64,000 nt of DNA from Tetramitus jugosus (Eukaryota > Heterolobosea > Eutetramitea > Acrasida > Vahlkampfiidae). The notes under the pieces were generated by a model that was given only the letters and a program-made list of their open reading frames with translations, searched no databases and was not told where the DNA came from. The stretch lies in assembly GCA_937625935.1 (NCBI GenBank), contig OW569393.1, positions 124,001 through 188,000 of the forward strand. Reading direction: 5' to 3'. A program made the translations under genes and the position numbers. This document shows positions 48,368 to 58,933 of this stretch, in pieces; position 1 is the stretch's first letter; each line of letters begins with the position of its first letter.

Positions 48368-50866
48368 TTATTGAAGATGTTCGATTGCTGAATCGTTGTT
48401 GGCGACAGTACTCCGAGCAGTCAACTGCAATGGTGGGTTATTGAGAGCCTCAAGATCAAACTCGCATAGTAGAGCAACTCTGTCTGACACGAAATAAATA
48501 TTGGGAAAGGTTCGGTCCGAAGGCTCCTCCGATACTCGAGTAATCTTGAGTTCGTTGGGAGAATAGAAAACAAAGTTTGTAGAGTTAAACAGCGTCTTGT
48601 TTGCATCACTCATGGAATATTGAGCTTCGCGAGAGAGGGCCTCCCTATAAGCACTCAACAGCGGAAGTGGATTATCAAAGTATGATGCAAGATTAGACTC
48701 TGAAGACAGATTTGCAATCCGAGGTGCATTGCTGTCTTTCTGAGTCGTATCAGCAGAAACATCGCCCTTGTCCACAATTACACTAATCGATTGATGACGC
48801 ACCGCTTCATCAGGTGAATCATCATCATCCTCGAGAAGGCATTTGTCCTTGTTCTCTTCTTCAATATGACCCGCATCGCGATCCTCATCACCTTCGTCGT
48901 CGACAGCACTACTACCTTCACCATCTCCAGACGAGCTCATGGAAGCTGTATTGTTCAAATCAGCATTCTCGGAATAAGGAGACTCAAACCGAGACAATAA
49001 ATCATACGGCAAATCATGCATATTGCTGTCCAAATCTCCTGCAAACACCACAGCCACGCGTATGTTCTTTTGAGCGTATCCTTCGTCTCTGATAATCGAT
49101 TGTATCTTATTGGTGATCACTTGTGTTTGAAGCAACCGCAGAATAGTTCGTTCCTTTTGAGAGAGTAATTGATCGGCATCTGCGCGACCATACAGGGTAG
49201 CATTGGCCAGCAACAATATAGCAGATGAGTAACTCAGAGTAGGAGACGTCTTTTTAAACTTGTTCAAAATGTCAAACATGTCTCTAAACTCCAATTCGGC
49301 CACCATGGCACAATGTACACTGGATTGACACTGATTCAAAATATTGCTCTTCTCATCCACTGTAATTTGCTTCAGTGAGCACAAACGATCCAACATTGAC
49401 ACCACATCGGCAGTGTCACTCAACCGAACGATCCACTCCTTTGTCTTGTTGAATTTTCCTCTCTTGTACATGATGCAAGACCCGAGCTTCAAATCATCAG
49501 AGTATTCAATCTCAGTGGAAGCATCAGCTTTCTTCTCAGAGACTACACTGTTGCTTCGACTGCTTCCACGCTGTCTTTCTTGCTGTTGCTGCTGTTGTGC
49601 AGTAGCCGCTGCAGCCAACGCTGGCTCATTGAGCTTAAACAATCCAGAGTAACCATTCTTTGACAGTTCAATACTCCACTCATTGTACAACTGCTCGTGC
49701 ACCAACTGCAAACAAAGCAAATCTGCATTGTACGACAATAGCTCTCTCAACAATAGTTTTCTCCGATACACATCAGTAAACACATACGATGGACAATGAG
49801 GAAACACTTGTTCGCACAATTCTCTCTGTCGTCGATCTTTTGTGCCCTTTAGCTCTTGTTTCTTGCGCAACAGATGCAACAACTCTCGACCGATAATCTG
49901 ATAGGAAACCATGGTGAATTTTGATGATACAGAATTGTTATACATCAGTGCGGCAAACGTCGGGATGGACAATGGATGCTGTTGCTGTAGCTGTTTTGGT
50001 GATTTTTCTCCAAATAGAACGTTCCAATCAGGAGCCCGCAACCATTTTCTGGCGGGAGTTCTGGAGGGCAATGGAATCGTGGGTTGCGTTTCGATAAACG
50101 ATGTAATGCTGTGTTGATAACCGATAAATGTCACTGAAAATCGCAATGGATGACCCACGTCCTGCTGACTCGGAGTATAGTGAACACCTTGTGATACGAG
50201 TATACCTTTTTGTTCGCCAACGCCTAATAATACATTGTGACTACTACTACCACTATGATTATTGTTATTGAAATTTGGTTCACTCAAAACTACTGCTGTT
50301 GCTGTTGCTTGTGTATTCGTAGTATTTGATGATGATGAATGGACAATTGCTTGATCAGTGTGATTACTACGATGATTGCTTTGTTGTTGTTGTTGATCTT
50401 CCATTGCTGTTGTTGTTGTTGTCGTTATTGGTGAAGTAGGAGCAGAGGATGATGATGGTGATGAGGGAGGTGGTAAGATTCGAAATGAACGAACGGAACC
50501 TACGGTACGCAACTCTGTTGGAACACCTACATTTGTAATTACATCTTGTTGTTGTTGTTGTTGTTGTTCAAGTGGTGATGATGATTGTTCAGGTACATGT
50601 TCATTACTAGTAGTATGTTGATGTTGATGATTTGAGAGTAAGAGTTGAGAAGTGGAAGGTCTAGAGAGAATGGGTCGTTTGGGTTTGGGCATACGTCTCC
50701 ACTCAAATATACATCCACTCACACGTCGAAGATGAACCACTGGTTTCATCTCAACTCCGACAATCGGAGTTGTATTGGAAAGTTCGATTCGAATCAATGG
50801 ATCATCAAAGTGGTTGTTTTCAATGTCGGAGAGGTCATTACGAAAATAAGAGTGAGCAAGACCCAT
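48368..50866 (-). CDS. PDE12/CCR4-type phosphodiesterase fold with lost catalytic residues, 832 aa
   Basis: ATG start (MGLAHSYFRN). Residues ~1-60 are ordered, ~75-215 are Gln/Ser/Thr low complexity, and from ~320 the endonuclease/exonuclease/phosphatase (EEP) fold is recognisable, closest to 2',5'-phosphodiesterase 12. MVSYQIIGREL stands where SYNIL is usual; FPHCPSYVFTDVYRRKLLLR and LLSYNADLLCLQLVHEQLYN stand where the latter normally reads LQEVD; VVFAGDLDSNMHDLPYDLLS stands for GDFNS; and FPNIYFVSDRVALLCEF stands for SDH-x-AL. Thus Asn, Glu, one His and the final His of the active site are replaced. It is probably a non-catalytic RNA-binding or scaffold relative. A very acidic insert separates the last two motifs. 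Confidence 0.75.
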   Translation of the reverse strand: MGLAHSYFRNDLSDIENNHFDDPLIRIELSNTTPIVGVEMKPVVHLRRVSGCIFEWRRMPKPKRPILSRPSTSQLLLSNHQHQHTTSNEHVPEQSSSPLEQQQQQQQDVITNVGVPTELRTVGSVRSFRILPPPSSPSSSSAPTSPITTTTTTAMEDQQQQQSNHRSNHTDQAIVHSSSSNTTNTQATATAVVLSEPNFNNNNHSGSSSHNVLLGVGEQKGILVSQGVHYTPSQQDVGHPLRFSVTFIGYQHSITSFIETQPTIPLPSRTPARKWLRAPDWNVLFGEKSPKQLQQQHPLSIPTFAALMYNNSVSSKFTMVSYQIIGRELLHLLRKKQELKGTKDRRQRELCEQVFPHCPSYVFTDVYRRKLLLRELLSYNADLLCLQLVHEQLYNEWSIELSKNGYSGLFKLNEPALAAAATAQQQQQQERQRGSSRSNSVVSEKKADASTEIEYSDDLKLGSCIMYKRGKFNKTKEWIVRLSDTADVVSMLDRLCSLKQITVDEKSNILNQCQSSVHCAMVAELEFRDMFDILNKFKKTSPTLSYSSAILLLANATLYGRADADQLLSQKERTILRLLQTQVITNKIQSIIRDEGYAQKNIRVAVVFAGDLDSNMHDLPYDLLSRFESPYSENADLNNTASMSSSGDGEGSSAVDDEGDEDRDAGHIEEENKDKCLLEDDDDSPDEAVRHQSISVIVDKGDVSADTTQKDSNAPRIANLSSESNLASYFDNPLPLLSAYREALSREAQYSMSDANKTLFNSTNFVFYSPNELKITRVSEEPSDRTFPNIYFVSDRVALLCEFDLEALNNPPLQLTARSTVANNDSAIEHLQ

Positions 50867-51063
50867 GATTTGGATGGTGGTGGTGGTGGATGGTGATTGT
50901 TTTGTTGTTTGACGTAGTTCACTCGGTTTTTTTTGTTATTGTTTGTTTGAGAGCTTTTCAAGCTTGTGTTTTCGCGCTTTTTTTTGACGGAAGGTTGTTT
51001 TCGACCAAAGGAGAAATTTACGACCGATTGGATAGATAAGTCGCAGAGTGAACTTTTTGGAGG

Positions 51064-53011
51064 ATGAGTGTTGAAGATGATCAGAAGGAAGGGAGGGAAA
51101 TGGAACAAAAGTTTACATTGGTGAATATCGGTCCCAGGAGTGAGAATGATATCTCGGAAAATATGATGGGGAAAACAGAGAATGTAATCTATGATTTAAA
51201 GTATTCTCAGGTAAAGAAGATTGGTGATACAGAGTACCGGGAGATTGGGAATGAACCTGTGCAGGAAGACTTTACGAAACTCATCCGAAGGATGGAACGG
51301 AACCAAAAGAGGTAATAGAAAATGAACATTGAAGCTCGAAAAGTCAAGCGATTGAAACAACTAACCCGAAATATGTTCATAATTCATTAGAAAGTTGGAA
51401 AAAGATCATTCGAGATGGTCTGGTTGGCTGTTGAAAAAGTATTCGCAGTGTCTTTCGTTTTACAACAAGATTTGGAGTGAATTGTCCTTTATCATAATCG
51501 ACCATTTCCAAGTGTTGGGACTACTATGGATATTACCCCTGAGTCTACCACACTTGTTTTACCAAGTTTTCCGATTTACCCTGTATTTTAACTTTGATTT
51601 CATTAGCTCGAAGAAGCCAATATCGAATGCAATGCACTTTGTACCAAAAAAGTATAAGGACTGTTTTCCATGGTACTTGATAGTCTGGTGGACTTATATT
51701 GCTCTTATCATACTGTGGAGAGTTGTTCCCCGATTGACCATAAGGTTCAGAATGGAAACTGAGCGACTTCTATATTCGATTGTATACGTTCTCTATGTTC
51801 CTTTTGTTATGTACATGATGGTGTATGGAGTGTGTGGGTCAACCAACTCATTTGGACAATTTAGATGTAATGTGTACAGTAGAAAAGATAAATACTATGG
51901 TTTGGCAAGATCGATCCCCTTCCTATTGTTTGCAGCAGTGGGTATCCTTATGCTACCAATGATACTCTGGCGATACAATCGCAAGTTAATCGTATTCAGA
52001 AGCACGAAAAAGCATGAAAAACACATCCGAAGTATTGAAACTGAGTTTGCAATGAACATTACACGGGACTTCATCTCCAAAGGCTACTATATGATCAATT
52101 CTTACCATAGGAATGTCATTCACTACATGACCAATATTCGGTACTTGCAGAAGCTATTGATTGTCATCGTATTATGTGCAGTACCATCGCAAGATAGGAA
52201 TAGTGGAAAACCGAACAATGAATACAACTGGATCATGGGTTTATCAACACTAATCATCTTAATTGTTCCTTTGCTACTTGAATTGGTACTGAAACCCTAT
52301 CGAGTCCTTAGCCCACTCATTGCGAGTCAAATACTAGGTTGGACAAATGTGATCAATGCATTCTTTGGTTGGATGAAAGCAACAGGCGTACAAAACCCAT
52401 TTCTGGTTGACCGCTACCTCAGTATCATCATGTTAGTGATCAACTGGGGCGCACTTGGCCTCGTTCTACTGCTCATTCTCATTTGGCTCTTGCTGTTTCG
52501 CTTACAATGGATTATCAACCCATCAGTAATCAACGAACTCAACGAAAGCTACAGTCATTACATTGAAGCCATTCAAGAAGGTTACTTGCTGCACGATCAT
52601 GCACAAAACACTCATCCATTGTTTGTTCGCTGTGATCTCATTCAAAAGCACACGTATCTACTGAGACAATTCTATATGGAAGCAATCAAGCAAAAGAATC
52701 CACTAGAGTTCACATTGGAAGAAATTTTGATGAAGCTGGAAGATGAGCACTTCATCAATGAACCATTGACAATACTGCCCCATCGACCACTCCAAGAATT
52801 GTTGCCACAACTAAGACAAGACATGGATATCAGAGAACTAAAGCTCATATTGATCCCGTTTCACAAGAGAGTTGTTTTGATGAAGATTATGGCATTTTGC
52901 GCCTTCAGAGATTTGCTTCATGATGCCAGAAAGAGAAGGAAGAAGCCTCGTGACGACACCAACACAAACGAACCAGCACAAATGAATATTCCAAATCCAT
53001 TGGCATGTTGA
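51064..53011 (+). CDS. Multipass membrane protein, two exons, 622 aa
   Basis: Exon 1 51064-51311, exon 2 51391-53011; the 79-bp intron (GTAATAG...CATTAG) joins AG|A in frame. The cytosolic N-terminal ~100 residues are charged. At least six hydrophobic segments follow (FQVLGLLWILPLSLPHLFYQ; WYLIVWWTYIALIILWRVV; IVYVLYVPFVMYMMVYGVCG; IPFLLFAAVGILMLPMILWR; STLIILIVPLLLELVL; MLVINWGALGLVLLLILIWL). A short Cys-containing loop follows the third. The C-terminal ~160 residues are soluble and end in a KRRKKPRDD basic cluster. The layout resembles C-terminal membrane regions of large protist surface proteins and TRP-like families, but I cannot assign a family. Confidence 0.75.
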
Positions 53012-53296
53012 TCACAGACAGTGTGTGTTTGTTGGACTAATGATCATTGTTGAGAATTCAACCATTGGGAGTTCAATCAACTCATTGATGTTCAACGAAG
53101 AGTTGACTTGTCAACCAAGAAAAACGAAAAAAACTCAAACACAAAAAAACAACACAAACTCAAACACAAAGGTATGCTTCACCCGTTATGTGTGAAAACG
53201 CATCGCTCCTATTATTCTCTCATCAACAACAAAAAGCAAAATTGACTTACACTACTGTTCTTCTTTGTCATTCCTAATAATCCTTAGCCATAAAAC

Positions 53297-53764
53297 ATGT
53301 CCATTGTCTTGCAAGAAGAATCCTTCCAGGAGTTGCTCCGTATTTACAACACCAACATTGATGGTAAGAGAACCGTTCTCTATGCATTGACCTCCATCAG
53401 AGGTATTGGCAGAAGATACGCCGGTATGGTCTTGCACAAGGCTGATATCGTCCCAACCAGAAGAGCTGGTGAACTCTCCAACGAAGAAGTTGAAAAGGTT
53501 GGTGAGATCTTGGCTGATCCATTGAAGTTTAAGATCCCTGTCTGGTTCTTGAACAGAAGAAGAGAGAGAAAGACTGGCTCTGACAGCCACGAAATTGCTA
53601 ACATGCTTGATATGGCATTGAGAGATGATTTCGAGAGATTGAAGAAGATTAAGTGTGAGAGAGGTCTCAGACACGCTTGGGGACTCAAGGTCAGAGGTCA
53701 ACACACCAAGACAACCGGCAGAAGAGGAAAGACTGTTGGTGTCTCCAAGAAGAGAGGTGGTTAA
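53297..53764 (+). CDS. RPS18: 40S ribosomal protein S18 (uS13), 155 aa
   Basis: The full-length sequence is a typical eukaryotic uS13: [40 protein letters not shown], the [10 protein letters not shown] region, and the C-terminal [20 protein letters not shown] and [15 protein letters not shown] signature. Length (155) is close to human S18 (152). The protein sits in the head of the small subunit and contacts the P-site tRNA and the large subunit. Codon use is strongly biased (AAG, AGA, GGT, TCC, CCA), as expected of a highly expressed gene. No intron is needed. Confidence 0.97.
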   Translation: MSIVLQEESFQELLRIYNTNIDGKRTVLYALTSIRGIGRRYAGMVLHKADIVPTRRAGELSNEEVEKVGEILADPLKFKIPVWFLNRRRERKTGSDSHEIANMLDMALRDDFERLKKIKCERGLRHAWGLKVRGQHTKTTGRRGKTVGVSKKRGG

Positions 53765-54035
53765 ATTACTTTTTCTTTTTGTTCAACAATATATTCTCCT
53801 AAATTCAGTTGTTTCGTTTGCTCCTCTGTTCTTTTTTGCTTGTTCTCCGCTCTTGCTACTTTCCTTCTCCGTGTCATCTTTCGCAAAAAAAACGCAATCA
53901 TTCCCCAGGAGCACGCAACGTTGTGACACTTTCACACTGTGATACGAACAACAATCTGTGAACCACACAACACCCTTTTTTTTCCATTTTTGATCAACAC
54001 CATCGACACACACCGTCTCGAGTAACAGTAGCAAG

Positions 54036-55073
54036 ATGGGACCTGACAGAAGAAATTATGACAATGTGGGCTATTCCGTTGTTGGAACGACCGAATTTGT
54101 AGACGAGGATGACGATGAAGAAACAACAGTCTCAACAACAGGCAACAACCACAGAGAATCACGACAACAACAATCAGAAACAACTGCTGATGCCGTCACC
54201 AACAAGTCATCATCATCATCGGCTCATGCTGGTGGACGTAAAAGAGCATCATCATCATCATCATCACTGAACAAGAGCAAGAATAGCAACAATGCACCTT
54301 CATGTGATCCCATGACACTTGCCATTGTGTTTCTCAGTGTTTTGATTGTTGTCGGCTTATTTATTGTTGTAGAGTTGAGAGCACTGGTGAATTTTCCACC
54401 TTCCTCATCGTGCACCATTGTTCAAGAAGTGTCCTCTGCTGGTCTATCAGGCACAGCAAGACAATTCGAAGCATCGTTTGGTTCCTGGGGTCGCATGTAT
54501 ATCAAGGACAAGAGCACTGCTGTCAAGAAGAGCATTGGAGCAATCAAAGCTCGAAAGCTACACATTCCGACACAGTTGGAATTTTTGGATGAGGAGTCCA
54601 GTAGCTATGCTGTGGCAGTCTACAGAGACAATTCCATGATTCCCGTGTACAAGTGCAGCGACAACAAGAGTCCAATTGGCTACATTTCAGCCACTTCCAC
54701 CTTGGCGAACGCGGCATACGGTCAAACGCTCCAATTTAGCGTTTACAATGCGAGGCGCGACATGATTGCGCGAACCAACAAGGTTCGTGTGAGAGAGACG
54801 GGCATGTTTGATTTTTCTGATTCAAAGAAGAAGGATGAAGCATTGGAATTTATTTTGCAAGATGTAGCCAACTTTACGAACGTGGAAGACAAGTCAATCA
54901 ACGAACAAAAAGATGTGTCTCTTGCGTTCTTTTCTCGTGCTCATTCCAAGATTTATGAGACGGCCAGATGGGACGTGACTGTGAAATCTAGATCACAGAC
55001 TGACAATGCTTCTCCAATTGGTACCTTTGTCATGTTCATTGTTGCCATTGCTGATTACTATCATCTGGCGTAA
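54036..55073 (+). CDS. Single-pass membrane protein, tubby-like C-terminal fold suspected, 345 aa
   Basis: ATG start (MGPDRRNYDNVG). Residues 1-90 are acidic then Ser-rich, likely cytosolic and disordered, with a GGRKRASSSSSS patch. One hydrophobic helix at ~93-115 (MTLAIVFLSVLIVVGLFIVV) makes it a type II or tail-in protein. The outer ~225 residues are beta-rich: YAVAVYRDNSMIPVYKCSDN, TLQFSVYNARRDMIARTNKV, IYETARWDVTVKSRSQ, and a final hydrophobic helix (IGTFVMFIVAIADYYHLA). This strand-rich pattern with a hydrophobic C-terminal helix recalls the tubby/LURP1/scramblase barrel, but that is only a guess. Confidence 0.65.
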   Translation: MGPDRRNYDNVGYSVVGTTEFVDEDDDEETTVSTTGNNHRESRQQQSETTADAVTNKSSSSSAHAGGRKRASSSSSSLNKSKNSNNAPSCDPMTLAIVFLSVLIVVGLFIVVELRALVNFPPSSSCTIVQEVSSAGLSGTARQFEASFGSWGRMYIKDKSTAVKKSIGAIKARKLHIPTQLEFLDEESSSYAVAVYRDNSMIPVYKCSDNKSPIGYISATSTLANAAYGQTLQFSVYNARRDMIARTNKVRVRETGMFDFSDSKKKDEALEFILQDVANFTNVEDKSINEQKDVSLAFFSRAHSKIYETARWDVTVKSRSQTDNASPIGTFVMFIVAIADYYHLA

Positions 55074-55174
55074 GTGAGCTCAGCTCTGACTTCCAGTAAA
55101 CAGTTGAAGTTTTCGCCCAAATTTGCTTTTATCCGCCTTTCGCCAACAAAAAACTTTTTCACAAAAACAAAATC

Positions 55175-56719
55175 ATGAACAGAATGACATTGACTTGTCA
55201 AGCACACCGACATGTGTTGCGTCATTTGACTTTTTCAAGAAGTAGTCACTTGACACACCAACAACTCTTCTCCTATGCTACCAAAGTCGATCGAACAGGT
55301 GCCGCACTCCCTTCTCAAACTCCCGCCAAAAACATAAACTCCGCTCCACAGCCTTCGCGCCATCGACCCAAAAAATCAGTGCTATCTCCACAGCTCAATG
55401 CAGCCAAAAAAGCTTACACACAACAACAACAACAGCAACAACAACCATCCACAAGTAAAATCACCAATGAAGCATCATCATCATCATCAACACTCAAAAA
55501 ACAACAACCAAGCTCTCTATCCAAACCATCATCATCATCTTCATCAGCAGCATCATTATCAGCTCTCAAAGCTAAACAAGCAGAAAATATTCAACAACTC
55601 ATGAAAATGTTGTTGCTCATTGAAGAACAAGCAAATAAGCTGAATCAACAATCAGAAGAGCAAGTCAGTTCATCGTCATCATCATCTGCATTGAATCTTA
55701 ATCTACCATCGATGCCATCCATGTCGACTTTTGGTGGTGAGCAATCATCCAATGGTGAGGTGATGATGGAAGAGGACTACATGACAACATTTTCATTCTT
55801 TAGAAGTGCAGTTGCATTGCAACAATGGTACATGTTGCCTGTGATTGGACATGATTCTGAAGAGTCAAAAAATGCAGGTTGGAAAACAAGGGCCAAAGTT
55901 CGAATTTTCACTGATTTGACACTGTATAAACAGTTTATCAAGGAGAGGTGCTATGATGCCAAGGAGACACGTCCAGTCAAATTTGATAATTTACCCTTTT
56001 TCATTGAAGCACTCTTGTTGAATGAGAAACTAAAGGAGGAGACAGATGTGGAGGAGAAGAGGCTGTTGAAGAATCGATTGGCTCAGCATCCATTGTCCTA
56101 TGAGATTTCTCATGTGCCAGGTCACGTGTCCAATATTGTGATTGATGATGCGAGTGATCATGCATTTGTTTTGAGAAGAGATTACTTTAGGCCTGTGGTG
56201 CTGTGGAGAGCCATTATGGAAGTGGAGAGTGCAATCCATGCCATTCGTCTATGGGCGTTGCCAAAGAGTGCAAAACATCGATTCGACAATACGGCATTCT
56301 TGGAGGATCATCCAAAGGCGAAGGACGATCCAATTCAAGCACTCTTGGACTTTAATCGATATTTGTTGATCAAGAAGAGTGACACTGGAGGGTTCTTGAT
56401 GATACCGGAGAGTACGATTGATGCTGAGAATCATTCGGATCCATCAGCAGTCAAGAACACACACGTTGCAGTGTTTACTGCACCGGATTTTGCCTATGAA
56501 TTTGTAGATGCCCATGGTATTGACCGCGAACAGATCAAGGTTGTTCGTGGGGATCGGTTATTCAAGATGCTGAATCAGGTATATGATCGAATTGGAGGAA
56601 TCGTTGTGAATGCTGGAAACTTGCTGCCCAATGCAATCAACCAGGAAGTTGCCTTCACGAAAGACTTTGTGAGATCTGTTGCCGAAGCACAGGAGGAAGA
56701 GGAAGAAGATGAAGAATAA
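55175..56719 (+). CDS. Probable organelle-targeted protein with SseB-like C-terminus, 514 aa
   Basis: ATG start. The first ~45 residues (MNRMTLTCQAHRHVLRHLTF ... SHLTHQQLFSYATKV) are basic and free of acidic residues, as in mitochondrial presequences. Gln/Ser low complexity to ~195. Folded region from ~200 on (EEDYMTTFSFFRSAVALQQW; VRIFTDLTLYKQFIKERCYD; DHAFVLRRDYFRPVVLWRAI). Near the C-terminus VAVFTAPDFAYEFV, IKVVRGDRLFKMLNQVYDRI and GGIVVNAGNLLPNAINQEVA match the order seen in bacterial SseB N-terminal domains (a strand, a helix with LF..L, then GI-x-VNPG). The tail is acidic (EEEEEDEE). Function is unknown. Confidence 0.6.
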   Translation: MNRMTLTCQAHRHVLRHLTFSRSSHLTHQQLFSYATKVDRTGAALPSQTPAKNINSAPQPSRHRPKKSVLSPQLNAAKKAYTQQQQQQQQPSTSKITNEASSSSSTLKKQQPSSLSKPSSSSSSAASLSALKAKQAENIQQLMKMLLLIEEQANKLNQQSEEQVSSSSSSSALNLNLPSMPSMSTFGGEQSSNGEVMMEEDYMTTFSFFRSAVALQQWYMLPVIGHDSEESKNAGWKTRAKVRIFTDLTLYKQFIKERCYDAKETRPVKFDNLPFFIEALLLNEKLKEETDVEEKRLLKNRLAQHPLSYEISHVPGHVSNIVIDDASDHAFVLRRDYFRPVVLWRAIMEVESAIHAIRLWALPKSAKHRFDNTAFLEDHPKAKDDPIQALLDFNRYLLIKKSDTGGFLMIPESTIDAENHSDPSAVKNTHVAVFTAPDFAYEFVDAHGIDREQIKVVRGDRLFKMLNQVYDRIGGIVVNAGNLLPNAINQEVAFTKDFVRSVAEAQEEEEEDEE

Positions 56720-57244
56720 GCGTAAGCTTTGGCACAATACTTGCAGTAGTTAAGTATCTGAAACAACTTACTAGCAACGAGTGAAGTGTGACAACGAGTG
56801 ACAGCAATGTCAAGAATAAAACTTGTGACACTAGTCGTTGCAAACGTGTATTATCCGTTAATTATTGCCGGCTGTTATCCACCACAATGGGAAACACCTC
56901 ATTGGGAAAGTTCCTTCTATCCCTTCTGAATTGTTTCTGCCAAGCAGGAGAATTCTTTCAACGTCTCTTTACCGCCAAAAAAATGAAATTTCTGGTGTGT
57001 GAGGAATCATGCTCCTGATTCCCTCCGATCTTGCTGCGAGAGAGTGAAATGAGGGAACGGTCGTCCTGCAAAACAACATTCAAAAAGCAAACGAACAACA
57101 ACAATTTAAGATCACACTTTTGAAAACAACACACCATTTGTTAACAACAAATCTCACCCAACACCACCACTACCACCCTTTTCTTTCCCTTCACACAATT
57201 TTGCCTCCGACAATTTTGGCGCCAAAAGTTTTGATCCTACTACG
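56720..57244. other. Intergenic, ~525 bp
   Basis: Promoter region of the PPR-like gene, containing the palindrome at 57214-57227. No other feature recognised. Confidence 0.4.
57214..57227. promoter_or_regulatory. Palindromic E2F-type site TTTTGGCGCCAAAA
   Basis: A perfect 14-bp palindrome, 17 bp before the ATG of the PPR-like gene, with two overlapping TTTGGCGC E2F consensus half-sites. The same core occurs upstream of the BEACH gene (TTTTGGCGCC, 32610-32619) and the 883-aa gene (14259-14268). Functional role inferred. Confidence 0.45.
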
Positions 57245-58821
57245 ATGATCCACCACCATTTTCACAGAGCAATTACCTCGGTTACCACCAAACGATCAAC
57301 CAATGTGGTCGTTGTCACTTTTGCACCTCCACGTTCTTTCCATTCCAATTTTTTCTCCCAAATGATCACTGCTCCTATCACTACTACCATCACTACCTCG
57401 ACTACTCCTTCTAGAACAGAAGTAAAAGCTTCTTCTTCTCCCACTTTTGACAGTCAATCTCTTGTTCAACACTTGAACTGTATGTAACAACCATTTATTT
57501 GCTTTTTGAAGCTTACATGTGTAGAATGACAGTTTTTTAACCAAAATCAATTGTTTTATTGTTATTGTTGTTATGGTGATAAATAGCGATTGATCAAGCC
57601 ATTAAACAAGACAATGTTTCACTCGTGTGGAGCACTTATCAATCCATGAAACAAAATTCCTTGGTTCCTGATTTGACATGCTACCGTAACATGATTCGCT
57701 ACTCTTCCATGCCTAGTAGTTGCAAGCGAAAAATTTACCAAGATTTTGTTGCCGAGTACTATCGAGAAAATTCCGATTCTCCGACTGTAGACAAGGCAAG
57801 TGTGATTTCACCCATTATGCAATTGGGAAGTGTGTTGTTTGAGGCACACTTGATTCAAAAGGATTGGAAAGAAGCCAATTCCATCTTTGGTCATTGCATG
57901 GATCAAATTCTTCAATTTACAAATGAAAATTTGAATAACAAGCAAGAGAACATGTACCAGAACTTGGAGGACAAGAGGGAGTGCGAAGAAGTGCAGCTTA
58001 TTGAGCAGTACTTGAGCTCTTTCTTGTCAGTTTTGACTCAACAGATGCGAACGGATCATTTGCAATTGATTCAATATTGGAATCAAATGAAAAATCAATT
58101 GAAAAAAGCCAATGGTATTGGTAGTGATGATAGTGATGCAGTATTGTCATCATTGTTGTTGAAGGATGCAACCATTGTTCAACAATTGAAAAATGTTCAC
58201 TTGTCGAATCTGATTTATGGATTGTCATTGACCACGGATATTATTACGAGAGCTCAATTGTATGAAACTGAGAATTTTAAGATTGGATTGCATTTGGATG
58301 ATTTGCAGTACTTTATTGATTTGACTCGTGAGTTGCACCAGTTTTTGAAGATGAATTTCCCATCTCCACAAAAGAATGTCAATTATTATCAATTGTTGAG
58401 AAAGCAGGCACCGGATCATGTACTGTGTCAAGACATTCGTCTCATGTTCCAATACCAAGTCCAGAAAAAGATGCATCTCATCTCGGGGTACTTGAGTCAA
58501 CAAGAACAACGGTTGCCTCACCAAGTATCATCGTCATCCCATCACCAGCATCAAGACAACACGGAAGTGCTCTCTGCTCAACAACAACAACAGCTTCAGG
58601 TACTCGCTTATCAGTACTTGCAAGAAAATAGGCCTATTCCCACTCAATATGCACCACTATTGAGAAGAGCGATCGTTCAAAGTTTAGGATTGAATGATTC
58701 GAGCTCTCCTTCCTTGTTGCCACTGCTCGGTGAAGTGACAAGATCCAACAACAATCGTTCCTCATCCACTTCTAGGTTCCAATTGGATGACGACTTGATG
58801 TACAACCATGATTCATGGTAA
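57245..58821 (+). CDS. PPR-like, probably mitochondrial protein, two exons, 489 aa
   Basis: Exon 1 57245-57479, exon 2 57587-58821; the 107-bp intron (GTATGT...AAATAG) joins as LNSIDQAIKQ. The N-terminus (MIHHHFHRAITSVTTKRSTN ... FAPPRSFHSN) is basic/hydroxylated like a mitochondrial presequence. The first part of exon 2 reads as a pentatricopeptide-type unit (AIKQDNVSLVWSTYQSMKQN, then LVPDLTCYRNMIRYSS), and LIQKDWKEANSIFGHCMDQI as a second helical pair. The rest is helical with Gln-rich spacers. PPR proteins bind organellar RNA. Only one or two repeats are convincing, so the class is tentative. Confidence 0.6.
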
Positions 58822-58933
58822 GCACGCGCTCACCAACCATTAAACTTTTAATTTATTTTCGAAACTTCATTTTTGATCAGTGTCATCTTCGGTGTGATCT
58901 CCAAAACTACGCCCGAAAAGAACGCAACACAGA

